From positions 39,493 to 103,492 of the forward strand of contig NZ_JADMKU010000016.1 of the NCBI RefSeq assembly GCF_018219815.1: a stretch of DNA of 64,000 nucleotides, given 5' to 3'. A model generated the notes under the pieces. The model worked only from the letters and a program-made list of their open reading frames with translations, was not told the DNA's origin and did no database searches. Source of the stretch: Thalassovita aquimarina (GTDB lineage: Bacteria; Pseudomonadota; Alphaproteobacteria; Rhodobacterales; Rhodobacteraceae). Shown in pieces: positions 1-8,583 of the stretch. Both the position numbers and the translations under genes were made by a program. The first letter of the stretch is position 1. Each line of letters begins with the position of its first letter.

Positions 1-576
1 GTGCTGGCGGCGGCAGGCGTAAAGCTGGTCGAGGTCGGTTTCGATCCGATCTGGCCCCATAACGAGGCGTTCAGCTTCCCGGTCGTGTTCTACGAGGTGA
101 TGCGCGATCTGCCCGCCTACCTGTCCGAACACGCGCCGGAAGTGTCGTTCGACCGGTTGCTTGCCGGGATCGGATCACCCGACGTGGCCGGCGCATTCGC
201 CAGCCAGCAGGGCGACGGGGCGATGCCCGAAGCCGTCTATCGCGCCGCGATGGATATCCACCGCCCCGAGATGCGGCGCATCTACGGGCAGGTGTTCGAG
301 GAAAACGGGATCGACGCCATCGTGTTCCCGACCACGCCGCTGCCGGCGCGGCCGATCGGGCAGGACGAAACGGTCGAACTGAACGGACAGCGGGTGCCGA
401 CCTTCCCCACCTATATCCGCAACACCGATCTGGGATCGAACATCGGCGTGCCGGGGATCAGCCTGCCGTGCCCGGTGACGGGGCTGCCGGTGGGGATCGA
501 ATTCGACGGCATCGCGGGGCAGGACCGGGCGCTGCTGGCGCTGGCGCGGGCGGCGGAAACGGCGATGGCGCGTTAG
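1..576 (+). CDS. Amidase, C-terminal part (cut by window start)
   Basis: This is the last 191 residues of an amidase-signature-family hydrolase. The first codon here (GTG) is probably internal, because the family is about 430-500 residues long and its Ser-cisSer-Lys catalytic region lies upstream of the window. What remains is the C-terminal part, with the stretch IRNTDLGSNIGVPGISLP and the PVGIEFDG turn typical of amidase C-termini. The gene is followed by an ABC importer of the urea/short-chain-amide type, so a role in hydrolysing an imported amide is a reasonable inference. The stop codon lies inside the first unit of a 42-bp tandem repeat. The substrate cannot be read from the sequence. 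Confidence 0.85.
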   Translation: MLAAAGVKLVEVGFDPIWPHNEAFSFPVVFYEVMRDLPAYLSEHAPEVSFDRLLAGIGSPDVAGAFASQQGDGAMPEAVYRAAMDIHRPEMRRIYGQVFEENGIDAIVFPTTPLPARPIGQDETVELNGQRVPTFPTYIRNTDLGSNIGVPGISLPCPVTGLPVGIEFDGIAGQDRALLALARAAETAMAR

Positions 577-682
577 GCGCCATCCCATCCCTCACTGGCA
601 ACGACAATGGCGCGTCAGACGCCAGACCACCACTCACACGCAACGAAATCGGCGCGACAGACGCCGATCAAACCAACGGGAG
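557..682. repeat. Three 42-bp tandem units across the amidase 3' end
   Basis: A 25-bp core recurs at 557-581, 599-623 and 641-665, exactly 42 bp apart. Core 2 matches core 1 at 20 of 25 positions and core 3 at 21 of 25; the 17-bp remainder of each unit is more diverged. Unit 1 contains the last codons and stop of the amidase, while units 2 and 3 fill most of the spacer before the binding-protein gene. It looks like an old duplication of the gene's 3' end. Confidence 0.7.
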
Positions 683-689
683 AAACGAC

Positions 690-1841
690 ATGACCAAGAC
701 ACTGAAAGCACTTCTTGCCGGTGCCGCGATGGCGGCTGGAATGGCCGCTGCCGGGGCCGCCGGCGCCGATATCAAGATCGGCGTACTGGTGCCCGATTCC
801 GGCCCGGCGGGCCTGTTCGGGCCGTCGGCGCGCAATTCGGCGATGCTGGCGGCGACGCAGATCAACGCCGCCGGCGGCATCAACGGCGAGGCGATCGAAC
901 TGGTGTTCGCCGATGTTGGCACGCCCCCGGCCGAGGCGGCGCAGGCGGCGCTGCGGCTGTGGAAGGGAGAAGGCGTTCAGGGTTTCGTCGGCATGCATGA
1001 CAGCGCCGTGCGCGAAGCGCTGGTCGGGCGGTTCAACGGCAAGGTGCCCTATGTCTATACCGCGGTCTACGAAGGCAATGCCTGCGCCAAGGGGCTGTAT
1101 GTGACCGGCGAAACCCCGAGCCAGCAACTGGCCCCGGTGATCCCGCATCTGATGCGTGCGGAGGGGGTGTCGAAATGGTACCTGATCGGCCATGATTACA
1201 ACTGGCCGCGCGACACCAATGCCCTGGCCAAGGGCTATATCGCCGAGGCCGGCGGCGAGGTCGTGGGCGAGGAATACGTGCCGTTCTCGGTCGCCGAATT
1301 CGACAGTTCGCTGCAGCGGATCAAGAATAGCGGCGCCGATGCGGTGCTGGTCACCTTGGTCGGCGGCGGGTCGGTCGGGTTCAATGTCAGCTTCGCGGGG
1401 TTCGGTCTGGACCGGCAGGCGATCCGGCTGGGCACCCTGATCGAGGAAAACACCTTGGCCGGGATCGGCGCGGGGAACGCAAACCGGCTGTTTTCCGCCT
1501 CGGGCTACTTCGCGTCGATCGACAGCGATGCGGCCGGCAGTTTCGCCGCCGATTACGCGGCGGCCTATGGCGCGGACGCACCGGCGCTGAACGGATTGGG
1601 GCAATCGACCTATGAGGGGCTGATGCTGCTGGCGGCGCTGGGCAACAAGGCGGGCAGCATGGAGGTCGACGCGATCGAGGCGGTGGCCGAAGGCACCAAC
1701 TATGCCTCGCCGCGCGGTGACAACACGCTGGCGGGCCGGCACGTTGCGCAGACCATTTACCTGGCCGACGGCAGCGGCGGCGCGTTCGAGGTCGAGACCG
1801 CGTTCCCCGAGGTCGCTTCGACCGATGGCTGCGAAGACTGA
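690..1841 (+). CDS. ABC transporter substrate-binding protein, urea/amide type
   Basis: A 383-residue periplasmic solute-binding protein of the Leu/Ile/Val-binding (Peripla_BP_6) superfamily. It has an N-terminal signal peptide (about residues 1-26, positive start then an Ala/Gly-rich core), followed by IKIGVLVPDSGPAGLFG, the usual mature start. The segment YTAVYEGNACAKGLYVTGETPSQQ resembles UrtA/FmdD/AmiC proteins, which bind urea or short amides, more than LivK. The start at 690 is chosen because it gives a normal signal peptide and follows GGGAGAAACGAC. It is first of four genes (690-5093) with tiny gaps or overlaps, forming one importer operon next to an amidase. Urea or amide as ligand is an inference. 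Confidence 0.88.
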   Translation: MTKTLKALLAGAAMAAGMAAAGAAGADIKIGVLVPDSGPAGLFGPSARNSAMLAATQINAAGGINGEAIELVFADVGTPPAEAAQAALRLWKGEGVQGFVGMHDSAVREALVGRFNGKVPYVYTAVYEGNACAKGLYVTGETPSQQLAPVIPHLMRAEGVSKWYLIGHDYNWPRDTNALAKGYIAEAGGEVVGEEYVPFSVAEFDSSLQRIKNSGADAVLVTLVGGGSVGFNVSFAGFGLDRQAIRLGTLIEENTLAGIGAGNANRLFSASGYFASIDSDAAGSFAADYAAAYGADAPALNGLGQSTYEGLMLLAALGNKAGSMEVDAIEAVAEGTNYASPRGDNTLAGRHVAQTIYLADGSGGAFEVETAFPEVASTDGCED

Positions 1842-1844
1842 GCC

Positions 1845-2693
1845 ATGTCCAGCGTTCTTGTCCTGAACCTGGTCTGGCAGGTCGGCACGCTGGCCCTGAT
1901 CGCGCTGGGTCTGGCGATCGTGTTCGGGCAGCTGCGGATCATGAACATGGCGCATGGCGAATTCGTGATGATCGGGGCCTACGCACCGGTCATCACCGCC
2001 GCGCTGGGGCTGCCGGGATGGCTGCAACTGCCGGTCTGCGTGATCACCGTGGGGGCCGTTGCCCTGCTGATCGAACGCACCGTCATCCGCCACCTTTACG
2101 GCCGCATGTTCGACAGCCTGCTGGCGACATGGGGCATTTCCATCCTGCTGCGTGAAGCGGTCGAGCTGATTTTCGGCCGTGGCTATCAATCGGTGGCGGT
2201 GCCGGTGCCGGGCACGCTGTATCTGCTGGGCGCCGACTACCCCGCCTATCGGGTCGTGGTGATCGCCGGGATCGCGGCCGGGTTCGCCGCGCTGGCGTGG
2301 TGGAACGCCCGGTCCAAGGTCGCCGGCCGGATCAAGGCGATGGTCGGCAATCCCGACCTGGCCCGCGCGATCGGCATCAATACCGGGCGACTGTCGGCGG
2401 CGAGCTTCGTTTTCGGCTGTACCACCGCCGGACTGGCCGGGCTGATCCTTGCCCCCACGGTACGGATCGAACCGATGATGGGGCTGGATTACCTGATCCG
2501 GTCGTTCTTCGCGCTGGTGGTCGGCGGGCTTGGCAGCCTCGAGGGGCTGGGGCTGGGCACCGCGATCATCGCCGGCACGCAATCGCTGTTCGGCGCGGCG
2601 CTGAGCCAGACGCACGGCTACCTGGCGGTGCTGTTCATTTCCATTCTCTTTCTGTGGCTGAAACCAAATGGCATCCGTTCTTCTTCCCGTTAG
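1845..2693 (+). CDS. ABC transporter permease (LivH/UrtB type)
   Basis: A 282-residue integral membrane permease of the branched-chain amino acid/urea importer class (LivH family), mostly hydrophobic helices. Near the N-terminus it has LRIMNMAHGEFVMIGAY, the LivH/UrtB signature, and near the C-terminus the SFFALVVGGLGSLEGLGLGT loop that contacts the ATPase. The start lies 3 bases after the binding-protein stop. Its 3' end overlaps the next gene by 26 bp, which suggests translational coupling. It would pair with the permease half of the following fused protein in the inner membrane. Confidence 0.9.
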   Translation: MSSVLVLNLVWQVGTLALIALGLAIVFGQLRIMNMAHGEFVMIGAYAPVITAALGLPGWLQLPVCVITVGAVALLIERTVIRHLYGRMFDSLLATWGISILLREAVELIFGRGYQSVAVPVPGTLYLLGADYPAYRVVVIAGIAAGFAALAWWNARSKVAGRIKAMVGNPDLARAIGINTGRLSAASFVFGCTTAGLAGLILAPTVRIEPMMGLDYLIRSFFALVVGGLGSLEGLGLGTAIIAGTQSLFGAALSQTHGYLAVLFISILFLWLKPNGIRSSSR

Positions 2694-4413
2694 CCTGCTG
2701 CTGGGCGGCCTGTTGCTGGTCCCGCAGCTGTTCGGCGATTTCTTCGCCTACCAGATCGGCCTTTACCTGATCTACGGCATCGCCGCGCAGGGGATCGGGT
2801 TCCTGTGGGGCAGGACCGGCATCCTGCCACTGGGGCAGGCGCTGTTCTTCGGGGTGGCCGCCTATGCCACCGCCCACGCGCTGCGCGACGTCGACGGATT
2901 GGCGGCGCAGTTGGGGCTGGCGGTGCTGGTGCTGGGCGGCATCGTGGCGGTGGCCTTTGCCATCGCGGCGCTGATTTTCCGCGGCCGCAGCGACAGCGGG
3001 CCTTATTTTTCGCTGATCACGCTGGCATTGGTGATGGCTGGCGAACAGATCGCCAATACCGCCACCGGGCTGACCGGCGGGTTCAACGGGCTGAGCGGCT
3101 ATGACAGCCTTGGCGGGCTCGATCCGTTCGGCAATTTCTACTACCTCGTGGTGGCTGCGGTGGTGGCGGTGTCGGCGCTGCTGCTGTGGCTCGACCGGCT
3201 GCCGGCGGTCCTGATCGCGCGGGCGGTGGCCGATAACGAACCGAGGCTGCAACTGCTGGGATTTCCCACCCATGTCATCAAGGCGCTGGCCTTTGCCTTT
3301 TCGGCGCTGATCGCAGCGTTGGCGGGCGGGCTTTTCGCGTCGCATCAGGGCATCGTGACGCCGACCTCGATCGGGTTCGCCCTGTCCACCGAGCTGGTCA
3401 TCCTGACCGCCGTCGGCGGACGGTTCCACGTCTTTGGGCCGCTGTTGGGGGCGGTGCTGGTCGGGCTGGCCTCGGCCGAACTGCGCGACAGTTTTCCCTA
3501 TTGGGAAATCTGCCTGGCGCTGGCCTTCGTGCTGGTGGTGCTGAAGGCGCCGGGCGGCTTGGGGGAAATCCTCGGCCGGCTGTATCACCGGATCCTTCCG
3601 CGCAAGCCATGCAAGCTGCCGGAGCCTGTGCAGGCACCGGTGTCGCGGGCAGGGGAAGCCCCGGCGCCGCTGCGGTTCGACGATGTCGAATTGCGGGTCG
3701 GCGTGGTGCGGATCCTGAACGGGGTGCGGTTCGAAACCCCCGCCTCGGGCATCGTCGGGGTGATCGGGCCGAACGGCGCGGGCAAGACCAGCCTGCTGAA
3801 CACCATCACCGGCAACCTGCCGCCCACAGGCGGGCGCATCCTGCTGGGCGACCGGCGCGCCGTCGGGTTGCCGCCGCACCGGGCGTTGGGGCTTGGCATC
3901 GGGCGCAAGCTGCAGGTGCCCTCGGTGTTTTTTTCGATGAGCGTGGCGGAAAACCTTGCCATCGCGATGATGGCCGGGCGGGCGCGCTGGCGCGATTACC
4001 TGCGGCCTTCGCCGCTTGGATGGCGTGCGCCGGGGCTGGACGCGGTGCTGGACACCCCGGCGGTGCCGTTGCGGGCGGAACTTGACCGCCCGGTGGGGGC
4101 GCTGCCGCAGGGCCACCGGCAATTCCTTGAATTCGCCATGACCACCGCCGCCGAACCGCGGGTTCTGCTGCTGGACGAACCCTGTGCCGGGCTGTCGCAT
4201 GACGAAACCACGCTGATGACCGATCTGGTGCGCCGGTTTCAGGCCGATACCGGCGGGTTGGTGATCATGATCGAACATGACATGGCCATCGTCGAGGCGC
4301 TTTCCGACAAGGTTCTGGTGCTGCATCAGGGCCGGGTTCTGGCCTTTGACAGCTATGACGCGGTGCGCGCCGATCCGGCTGTGCAGGCGGTGTATGCGGG
4401 GGGAACGAAATGA
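2668..4413 (+). CDS. Fused ABC permease-ATPase (LivM/UrtC + LivG/UrtD)
   Basis: A 581-residue fusion. Residues 1 to about 310 are a LivM/UrtC-type permease with many membrane helices. After a short hydrophilic linker rich in Pro and Ala, residues from about 335 to the end are an ABC ATPase. The Walker A motif GPNGAGKT is at residues 367-374, Walker B is in VLLLDEPCAGL, and the H-loop is IEHDM. The signature region reads LPQGHRQFLEFA, degenerate in the way UrtD-type ATPases are (LSHGQ-like). The reading frame is continuous through the linker. The gene overlaps the upstream permease by 26 bp and the downstream ATPase by 4 bp (ATGA). The fused arrangement is known in some urea/amide importers. 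Confidence 0.9.
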   Translation: MASVLLPVSLLLGGLLLVPQLFGDFFAYQIGLYLIYGIAAQGIGFLWGRTGILPLGQALFFGVAAYATAHALRDVDGLAAQLGLAVLVLGGIVAVAFAIAALIFRGRSDSGPYFSLITLALVMAGEQIANTATGLTGGFNGLSGYDSLGGLDPFGNFYYLVVAAVVAVSALLLWLDRLPAVLIARAVADNEPRLQLLGFPTHVIKALAFAFSALIAALAGGLFASHQGIVTPTSIGFALSTELVILTAVGGRFHVFGPLLGAVLVGLASAELRDSFPYWEICLALAFVLVVLKAPGGLGEILGRLYHRILPRKPCKLPEPVQAPVSRAGEAPAPLRFDDVELRVGVVRILNGVRFETPASGIVGVIGPNGAGKTSLLNTITGNLPPTGGRILLGDRRAVGLPPHRALGLGIGRKLQVPSVFFSMSVAENLAIAMMAGRARWRDYLRPSPLGWRAPGLDAVLDTPAVPLRAELDRPVGALPQGHRQFLEFAMTTAAEPRVLLLDEPCAGLSHDETTLMTDLVRRFQADTGGLVIMIEHDMAIVEALSDKVLVLHQGRVLAFDSYDAVRADPAVQAVYAGGTK

Positions 4414-5093
4414 GCGGGCTGCTGGCAATAGACACCCTGACCGGGGGCTATCACGACACCAATGTGGTGTTCGACGTTTCCGTCCAGGTCGCGCCGGGGC
4501 AGGTACTGGGCCTGTTCGGACGCAACGGCGTGGGCAAGACGACGCTGGCCCGGCTGGTACAGGGCGGGCTGCGCCCGGCTACGGGCGACATCCGGCTGGG
4601 CGGCCGGTCGGTGACCGGGCTGGCGGCGTATGAGCGGCGCGCGCTCGGGCTGGGATACATGCCGCAGACCGGGATGGTGTTCGACGACATGAGCGTGCGC
4701 GACAACCTGTATCTTGGCGAAAACCGCTGCCCGCCAGATGCCTATTTCGACCGCTTCCCGCGGCTGGCCGAAAGGTTGGACCAGAAGGCCGGGTCGATGT
4801 CGGGCGGCGAACGCAAGATCCTGGCCTTCGTCCGCACCATGATCGAGGATACCGGCCTGCTGGTGCTGGACGAACCGTCGGAAGGGGTGCAGCCGGAAAA
4901 CATCGACCACATGGCCGATTGCCTGAAGGAACGGGCGCGGGACGGGGCCGGCATCATCCTGATCGAGCAGAACATGACCTTCCTGACGCAGGTCGCCGAC
5001 AGCTATCTGGGTCTGGATGCCGGGCGCGTCTGCCTGCGCGGCGATGCCGGCGAGGTGACGGATGGGCAGATCAAGGCGGCGCTGGCGATCTGA
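4410..5093 (+). CDS. ABC transporter ATPase (LivF/UrtE type)
   Basis: A 227-residue cytoplasmic ATPase, last gene of the importer operon. It has Walker A GRNGVGKTT, the GYMPQTGMVFDDMSVRDNL segment characteristic of LivF/UrtE, the signature MSGGERK and Walker B LLVLDEPSEGVQ, then an H-loop reading IEQN instead of a His, as is common in this subfamily. It starts in a 4-bp overlap with the fused gene. Together with the ATPase half of the fusion it would supply the two nucleotide-binding domains of the importer. Confidence 0.9.
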   Translation: MSGLLAIDTLTGGYHDTNVVFDVSVQVAPGQVLGLFGRNGVGKTTLARLVQGGLRPATGDIRLGGRSVTGLAAYERRALGLGYMPQTGMVFDDMSVRDNLYLGENRCPPDAYFDRFPRLAERLDQKAGSMSGGERKILAFVRTMIEDTGLLVLDEPSEGVQPENIDHMADCLKERARDGAGIILIEQNMTFLTQVADSYLGLDAGRVCLRGDAGEVTDGQIKAALAI

Positions 5094-5128
5094 CCGTGGC
5101 CGAACCGGCGGTTGCCCGGCCGCCGGTG

Positions 5129-6337
5129 CTAGTGGCGCAACGCTTCGATCGGGTCCATCTGCGCCGCCCGGCGGGCCGGGAAATAGCCGAAGACGACGCC
5201 GACCAGCACCGAGAAGGCAAAGGCGATCAGCACGATCTGCGGGTCGATCACGAAGGGCACGTTCAGCATGTTCGACCCCAGGGCGCCGAAGGCCAGCCCC
5301 AGCACCACGCCGATCACCCCGCCAAGCCCCGACAGCACCACCGCTTCGACCAAGAACTGCATCAGCACCTGGCGGGCCTGCGCGCCCACAGCCATGCGGA
5401 TGCCGATTTCCCGCGTCCGTTCGGTGACCGACACCAGCATGATGTTCATGATGCCGATACCGCCGACCAGCAGGCTGACCGCCGCCACCGTCGACAGAAG
5501 CCCGGTCAGGACGTCGGTGATCCCGGTCAGCATCGATGCCATTTCCTCCATCCCGCGGATGGAAAAATCGTCCTCTTCCCCCGGACCGATGCGGCGCATT
5601 TCGCGCAACAGCGCGGTCAGGTCGTCGGTGGCCCGGTCGGTGGAAAACCCGTCGCGCACCGCGATGAAGACCAGCCGGACATCAGAGGTGCCGGCGATGC
5701 GCCGGGCGAAGGTGCGGAAGGGAACGATCACGATATCGTCCTGATCGGTACCGAAGGAGGATGCGCCCTTGGCTTCGAGAACCCCCACCACGTTGCACGA
5801 CAGCGTGCCGAGCCGGATGGTTTCGCCGACCGCATCGGCACTGCCGAAGAGTTCCGCGCGCAGGGTGTCGCCGAGGATGCAGACCTGCTTTCCGGAATCC
5901 TCCTCGGCGCGGGTGAAGCCGCGGCCCTGCGTGATGGCCCAGTCGGTGGTCTGCAGGTAGTTCATAGTGGTGCCGGTGACCTGGGTGCGGTAATTGACGT
6001 TGCCGAACACCGCCACCATCGACGAAGAGGTCGTCGGCGCGGCGGTTTCGACGCTGGCCAGCTGGTCGATGATGGTGTCGATATCGCGTTCATCGAAGGC
6101 GCGCGCGGTGTTGGTGTTGGCACTGGGCCCGAAACGCGCCTGTCCCGGGGTCAGCATCAGCAGGTTGGCGCCCAGCTTTTCGATATCCTCGGTCACCTGC
6201 GCGGTCGATCCGCGCCCCAGCGTGACCATGGTGATCACCGCCGCCACGCCGATCACCACGCCCAGCACGGTCAGGAAGGACCGCATCGGGTTGCGCAGGA
6301 TCGCCTGCACCGCGAGCTTCACGGTTTCCCAGAACAT
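5129..6337 (-). CDS. MacB-like ABC permease
   Basis: A 402-residue permease of the MacB/FtsX family. It has one N-terminal membrane helix following SFLTVLGVVIGVAAVITMVTLG, a large periplasmic domain (MacB_PCD) in the middle, and three C-terminal helices in the FtsX-like domain, where TREIGIRMAVGA is the family signature. Unlike E. coli MacB, the ATPase is a separate protein encoded just upstream, overlapping by one base. With the ATPase and adaptor it forms a tripartite export or mechanotransmission system. The cargo is unknown; no outer-membrane factor gene is present in the window. Confidence 0.88.
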   Translation of the reverse strand: MFWETVKLAVQAILRNPMRSFLTVLGVVIGVAAVITMVTLGRGSTAQVTEDIEKLGANLLMLTPGQARFGPSANTNTARAFDERDIDTIIDQLASVETAAPTTSSSMVAVFGNVNYRTQVTGTTMNYLQTTDWAITQGRGFTRAEEDSGKQVCILGDTLRAELFGSADAVGETIRLGTLSCNVVGVLEAKGASSFGTDQDDIVIVPFRTFARRIAGTSDVRLVFIAVRDGFSTDRATDDLTALLREMRRIGPGEEDDFSIRGMEEMASMLTGITDVLTGLLSTVAAVSLLVGGIGIMNIMLVSVTERTREIGIRMAVGAQARQVLMQFLVEAVVLSGLGGVIGVVLGLAFGALGSNMLNVPFVIDPQIVLIAFAFSVLVGVVFGYFPARRAAQMDPIEALRH

Positions 6338-7074
6338 CAGCCGCGCCCTCCGCCGGTCTTGCGCATGGACGCGACGCGCCCGTCGACCATCCAGACCACC
6401 CGGTCGGCGAATTCGGCCATGTCTTCTTCGTGGGTCACCATGACGATGGTCAGCCCGTCTTCGCGGTTGAGCCTTTGCAGCAGTTCGACGATTTCGGTCG
6501 ACCGCTTGGTGTCGAGATTGCCGGTCGGTTCATCGGCCAGCACCACGCTGGGACCGCCGGCCAGCGCGCGGGCGATCGCCACCCGCTGCTGTTCGCCGCC
6601 CGACATCTGCGACGGGTCGTGCCGGGCCCGGTGGACCAGCCCGACCTTGTCCAGCGCCGCGATGGCGCGGGCATCGCGTTCGGCGCGCGGCTTGCCCTGA
6701 TAGATCATCGGCAGTTCGACATTCTGCAGCGCCGTCATCCGCGGCAGCAGGTTGTAGCCCTGAAACACGAAGCCAAGGTAATGCCGCCGCAGCAGGGCGC
6801 GCTGATCGCGGGTCAGGTTGGCGACATCGACGCCCTTGAACAGGTACTGCCCGACGCTTGGCCGGTCGAGGCAGCCCATCACGTTCAGCGCTGTCGACTT
6901 GCCCGATCCGGACGGGCCCATGATCGCCACGAAATCGCCCTTGGCGATGTCCAGCGTGACCCCATCGAGCGCCCGCACCCGTGCGTCGCCGCGCCCGTAG
7001 ATGCGGGTGATGTCGCGAAAGGCGATGACGGGGTCGGGCCGGTCAGTCGGCAACGAAGCGGTCGGTGATGACAA
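6337..7074 (-). CDS. MacB/LolD-like ABC ATPase (TTG start)
   Basis: A 245-residue ATPase of the MacB/LolD/FtsE group, with Walker A GPSGSGKST, signature MSGGEQQRVAIARAL, Walker B VVLADEPTGNLD and the H-loop VTHE. The start is a TTG at 7074; an AGGAGG ribosome-binding site sits 6 bases in front of it, inside the end of the adaptor gene. This gives a 32-bp overlap with the adaptor and implies translational coupling. A second TTG seven codons in is possible but less well placed. The gene energises the MacB-like permease encoded immediately downstream. Confidence 0.88.
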   Translation of the reverse strand: MSSPTASLPTDRPDPVIAFRDITRIYGRGDARVRALDGVTLDIAKGDFVAIMGPSGSGKSTALNVMGCLDRPSVGQYLFKGVDVANLTRDQRALLRRHYLGFVFQGYNLLPRMTALQNVELPMIYQGKPRAERDARAIAALDKVGLVHRARHDPSQMSGGEQQRVAIARALAGGPSVVLADEPTGNLDTKRSTEIVELLQRLNREDGLTIVMVTHEEDMAEFADRVVWMVDGRVASMRKTGGGRG

Positions 7075-8299
7075 GATCGCCCTCCTGCAACCCGCTGCCC
7101 GGCTGGATCACGGTGACGGTGCCGTCGCTCGGGCCGGTTTCGACCCGCAGTTCCGCCGGCCCGCCGTCGCGCAGCACCCAGACCACCGGGGCGCTGTCGC
7201 CGTCGACGCGCCGGGCGCTGTCGGGGCGCCGGGAAAACACCAGTCCCAGCAAGCCGCTGCCACCTTCGTCGCCGTCGTCTTCGACCGCGACCGGCGGGGA
7301 AAAGCGCAGCGCGGCGTTCGGCACCAGCAGCGCGTCTTCGACCGAGGCGGTGACGATTTCCGCCGTCGCCGTCATCCCCGGCAGCAGCGCCATGTCGGAA
7401 TTGTCCAGCGTCAGGATGCCCTTGTAGGTCACCACCCCCTCCACCGTTTCGTGGGCGAAGCGCAGCTTTGCGATTTCGGCCGGGAACACGCGGTCGTCAT
7501 AGGCATCGACGGTGAAGCGCGCCTGCTGGCCGACCTTGACGCGGCCGATATCGGCCTCGTCGATATCGATCTGTAGCTCCATCTGGGTCAGGTCCTCGGC
7601 CACGGTGAACAGCACCGGCGCCGACAGCGAGGCGGCGACGATCTGGCCCTCTTCCGCCGCCCGGTTCAGCACCACGCCGTCGACCGGCGAACAGATGCAG
7701 GCCTTGGTCAGGTCGGTCTGCACCAATTCCAGGTTGGCAGCGGCTAGGTCGCGGTTGGCGATGGCGGATTGCAGTTCGGCCCCGGCCCGGGCGAAGGCGG
7801 CCTGCTGGCCGATCAGGACCTGTTCGGTTTCGACGCCGCGCCGCGACAATTCCTGGCCGCGTTCAAGAGTCTTGCGCGCCTCGTCGAGCGAAGCCTGCGC
7901 CAGCGTGATCTTGGCCTCGGCCGAGGCGAGCGAGGCCTTTTGCACCGCAAGCTGTGCTTCGAGCTTACTGGTGTCGAGCGTGGCCAGCACGGTCCCGTCT
8001 TCGACCCAGTCGTTGTAGTCCACGTGCACCGCGGCGATGGTGCCGGACAATTCGCTGGAGATTTCGTACAGGTTGGTCGGTTCGATCGACCCGGTGGCGG
8101 AGACCACGACCTCGACCCCGCCACGGCTGACCGGTTCGGTGATGTAGCGCACCTGCCCGTCGGGCGCGGTCGCGCGGTAGTAATAGGCCCCGCCGGCCAA
8201 GATCGCCGCCAGCACGGCAAGACCGATCCAGCGCCAGGGACGCCGGCGCGACACCCCGAGCGCCAGGGTTTTGGAAATATCGTCTGCGTCTGTGCTCAT
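7043..8299 (-). CDS. MacA/HlyD-like periplasmic adaptor
   Basis: A 418-residue membrane-fusion protein, first gene of the efflux operon. One N-terminal membrane anchor (WIGLAVLAAILAGGAYYY) is followed by a barrel-sandwich half motif, a coiled-coil hairpin rich in Ala, Glu and Gln (ASLASAEAKITLAQASLDEA), the second half motif (CSPVDGVVLNR) and a beta-barrel. The ATG at 8299 is chosen over an upstream in-frame start because it puts the membrane anchor at the usual distance and follows GGAG/GAGG sequences. Its end overlaps the ATPase gene by 32 bp. Confidence 0.87.
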   Translation of the reverse strand: MSTDADDISKTLALGVSRRRPWRWIGLAVLAAILAGGAYYYRATAPDGQVRYITEPVSRGGVEVVVSATGSIEPTNLYEISSELSGTIAAVHVDYNDWVEDGTVLATLDTSKLEAQLAVQKASLASAEAKITLAQASLDEARKTLERGQELSRRGVETEQVLIGQQAAFARAGAELQSAIANRDLAAANLELVQTDLTKACICSPVDGVVLNRAAEEGQIVAASLSAPVLFTVAEDLTQMELQIDIDEADIGRVKVGQQARFTVDAYDDRVFPAEIAKLRFAHETVEGVVTYKGILTLDNSDMALLPGMTATAEIVTASVEDALLVPNAALRFSPPVAVEDDGDEGGSGLLGLVFSRRPDSARRVDGDSAPVVWVLRDGGPAELRVETGPSDGTVTVIQPGSGLQEGDLVITDRFVAD

Positions 8300-8552
8300 G
8301 CCTCGGATCTCCAGGGCGGTTCCGGCGAATCTCTGCCGGTCTTGCTTCAACGGTCGCAGTGTAGCGGTTCCGTCGCAAGAAATTCGTTCTGCCGGTCCGG
8401 GCATGGTGGGGGCGGGCGCCGGGCCGGTTTTTCACCATCGGACCGGGGCGTCGGGCGCATCATCGTGTTGCGGCGGATGGCGTTGGCCCCAGTTGTGATC
8501 TTTCGTCGCAGGGCGGCTTTTACGGCGGCGAAGCCCTTGCGCGGATACCCGC

Positions 8553-8572
8553 ATATGCGTATGGGCGCATAT
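8553..8572 (+). promoter_or_regulatory. Palindromic operator before arsR
   Basis: ATATGCG (8553-8559) and its exact complement CGCATAT (8566-8572) flank a 6-bp spacer. The right arm abuts the AGGAGG ribosome-binding site of the arsR gene. The sequence resembles the ATATGCN-type palindromes bound by ArsR/SmtB repressors, so autorepression relieved by metal binding is the likely control of the three-gene operon. Confidence 0.7.
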
Positions 8573-8583
8573 AGGAGGCCCAA

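Noticed and set aside
615..2615. 666-codon open frame on the minus strand opposite the binding protein and permease
   Set aside because: Arg/Gln/His-rich translation with no domain, fully opposite well-supported genes; a product of high GC in the third codon position.
2635..4428. 597-codon minus-strand open frame opposite the fused ABC gene
   Set aside because: Same GC-driven shadow; no domain, no ribosome-binding site.
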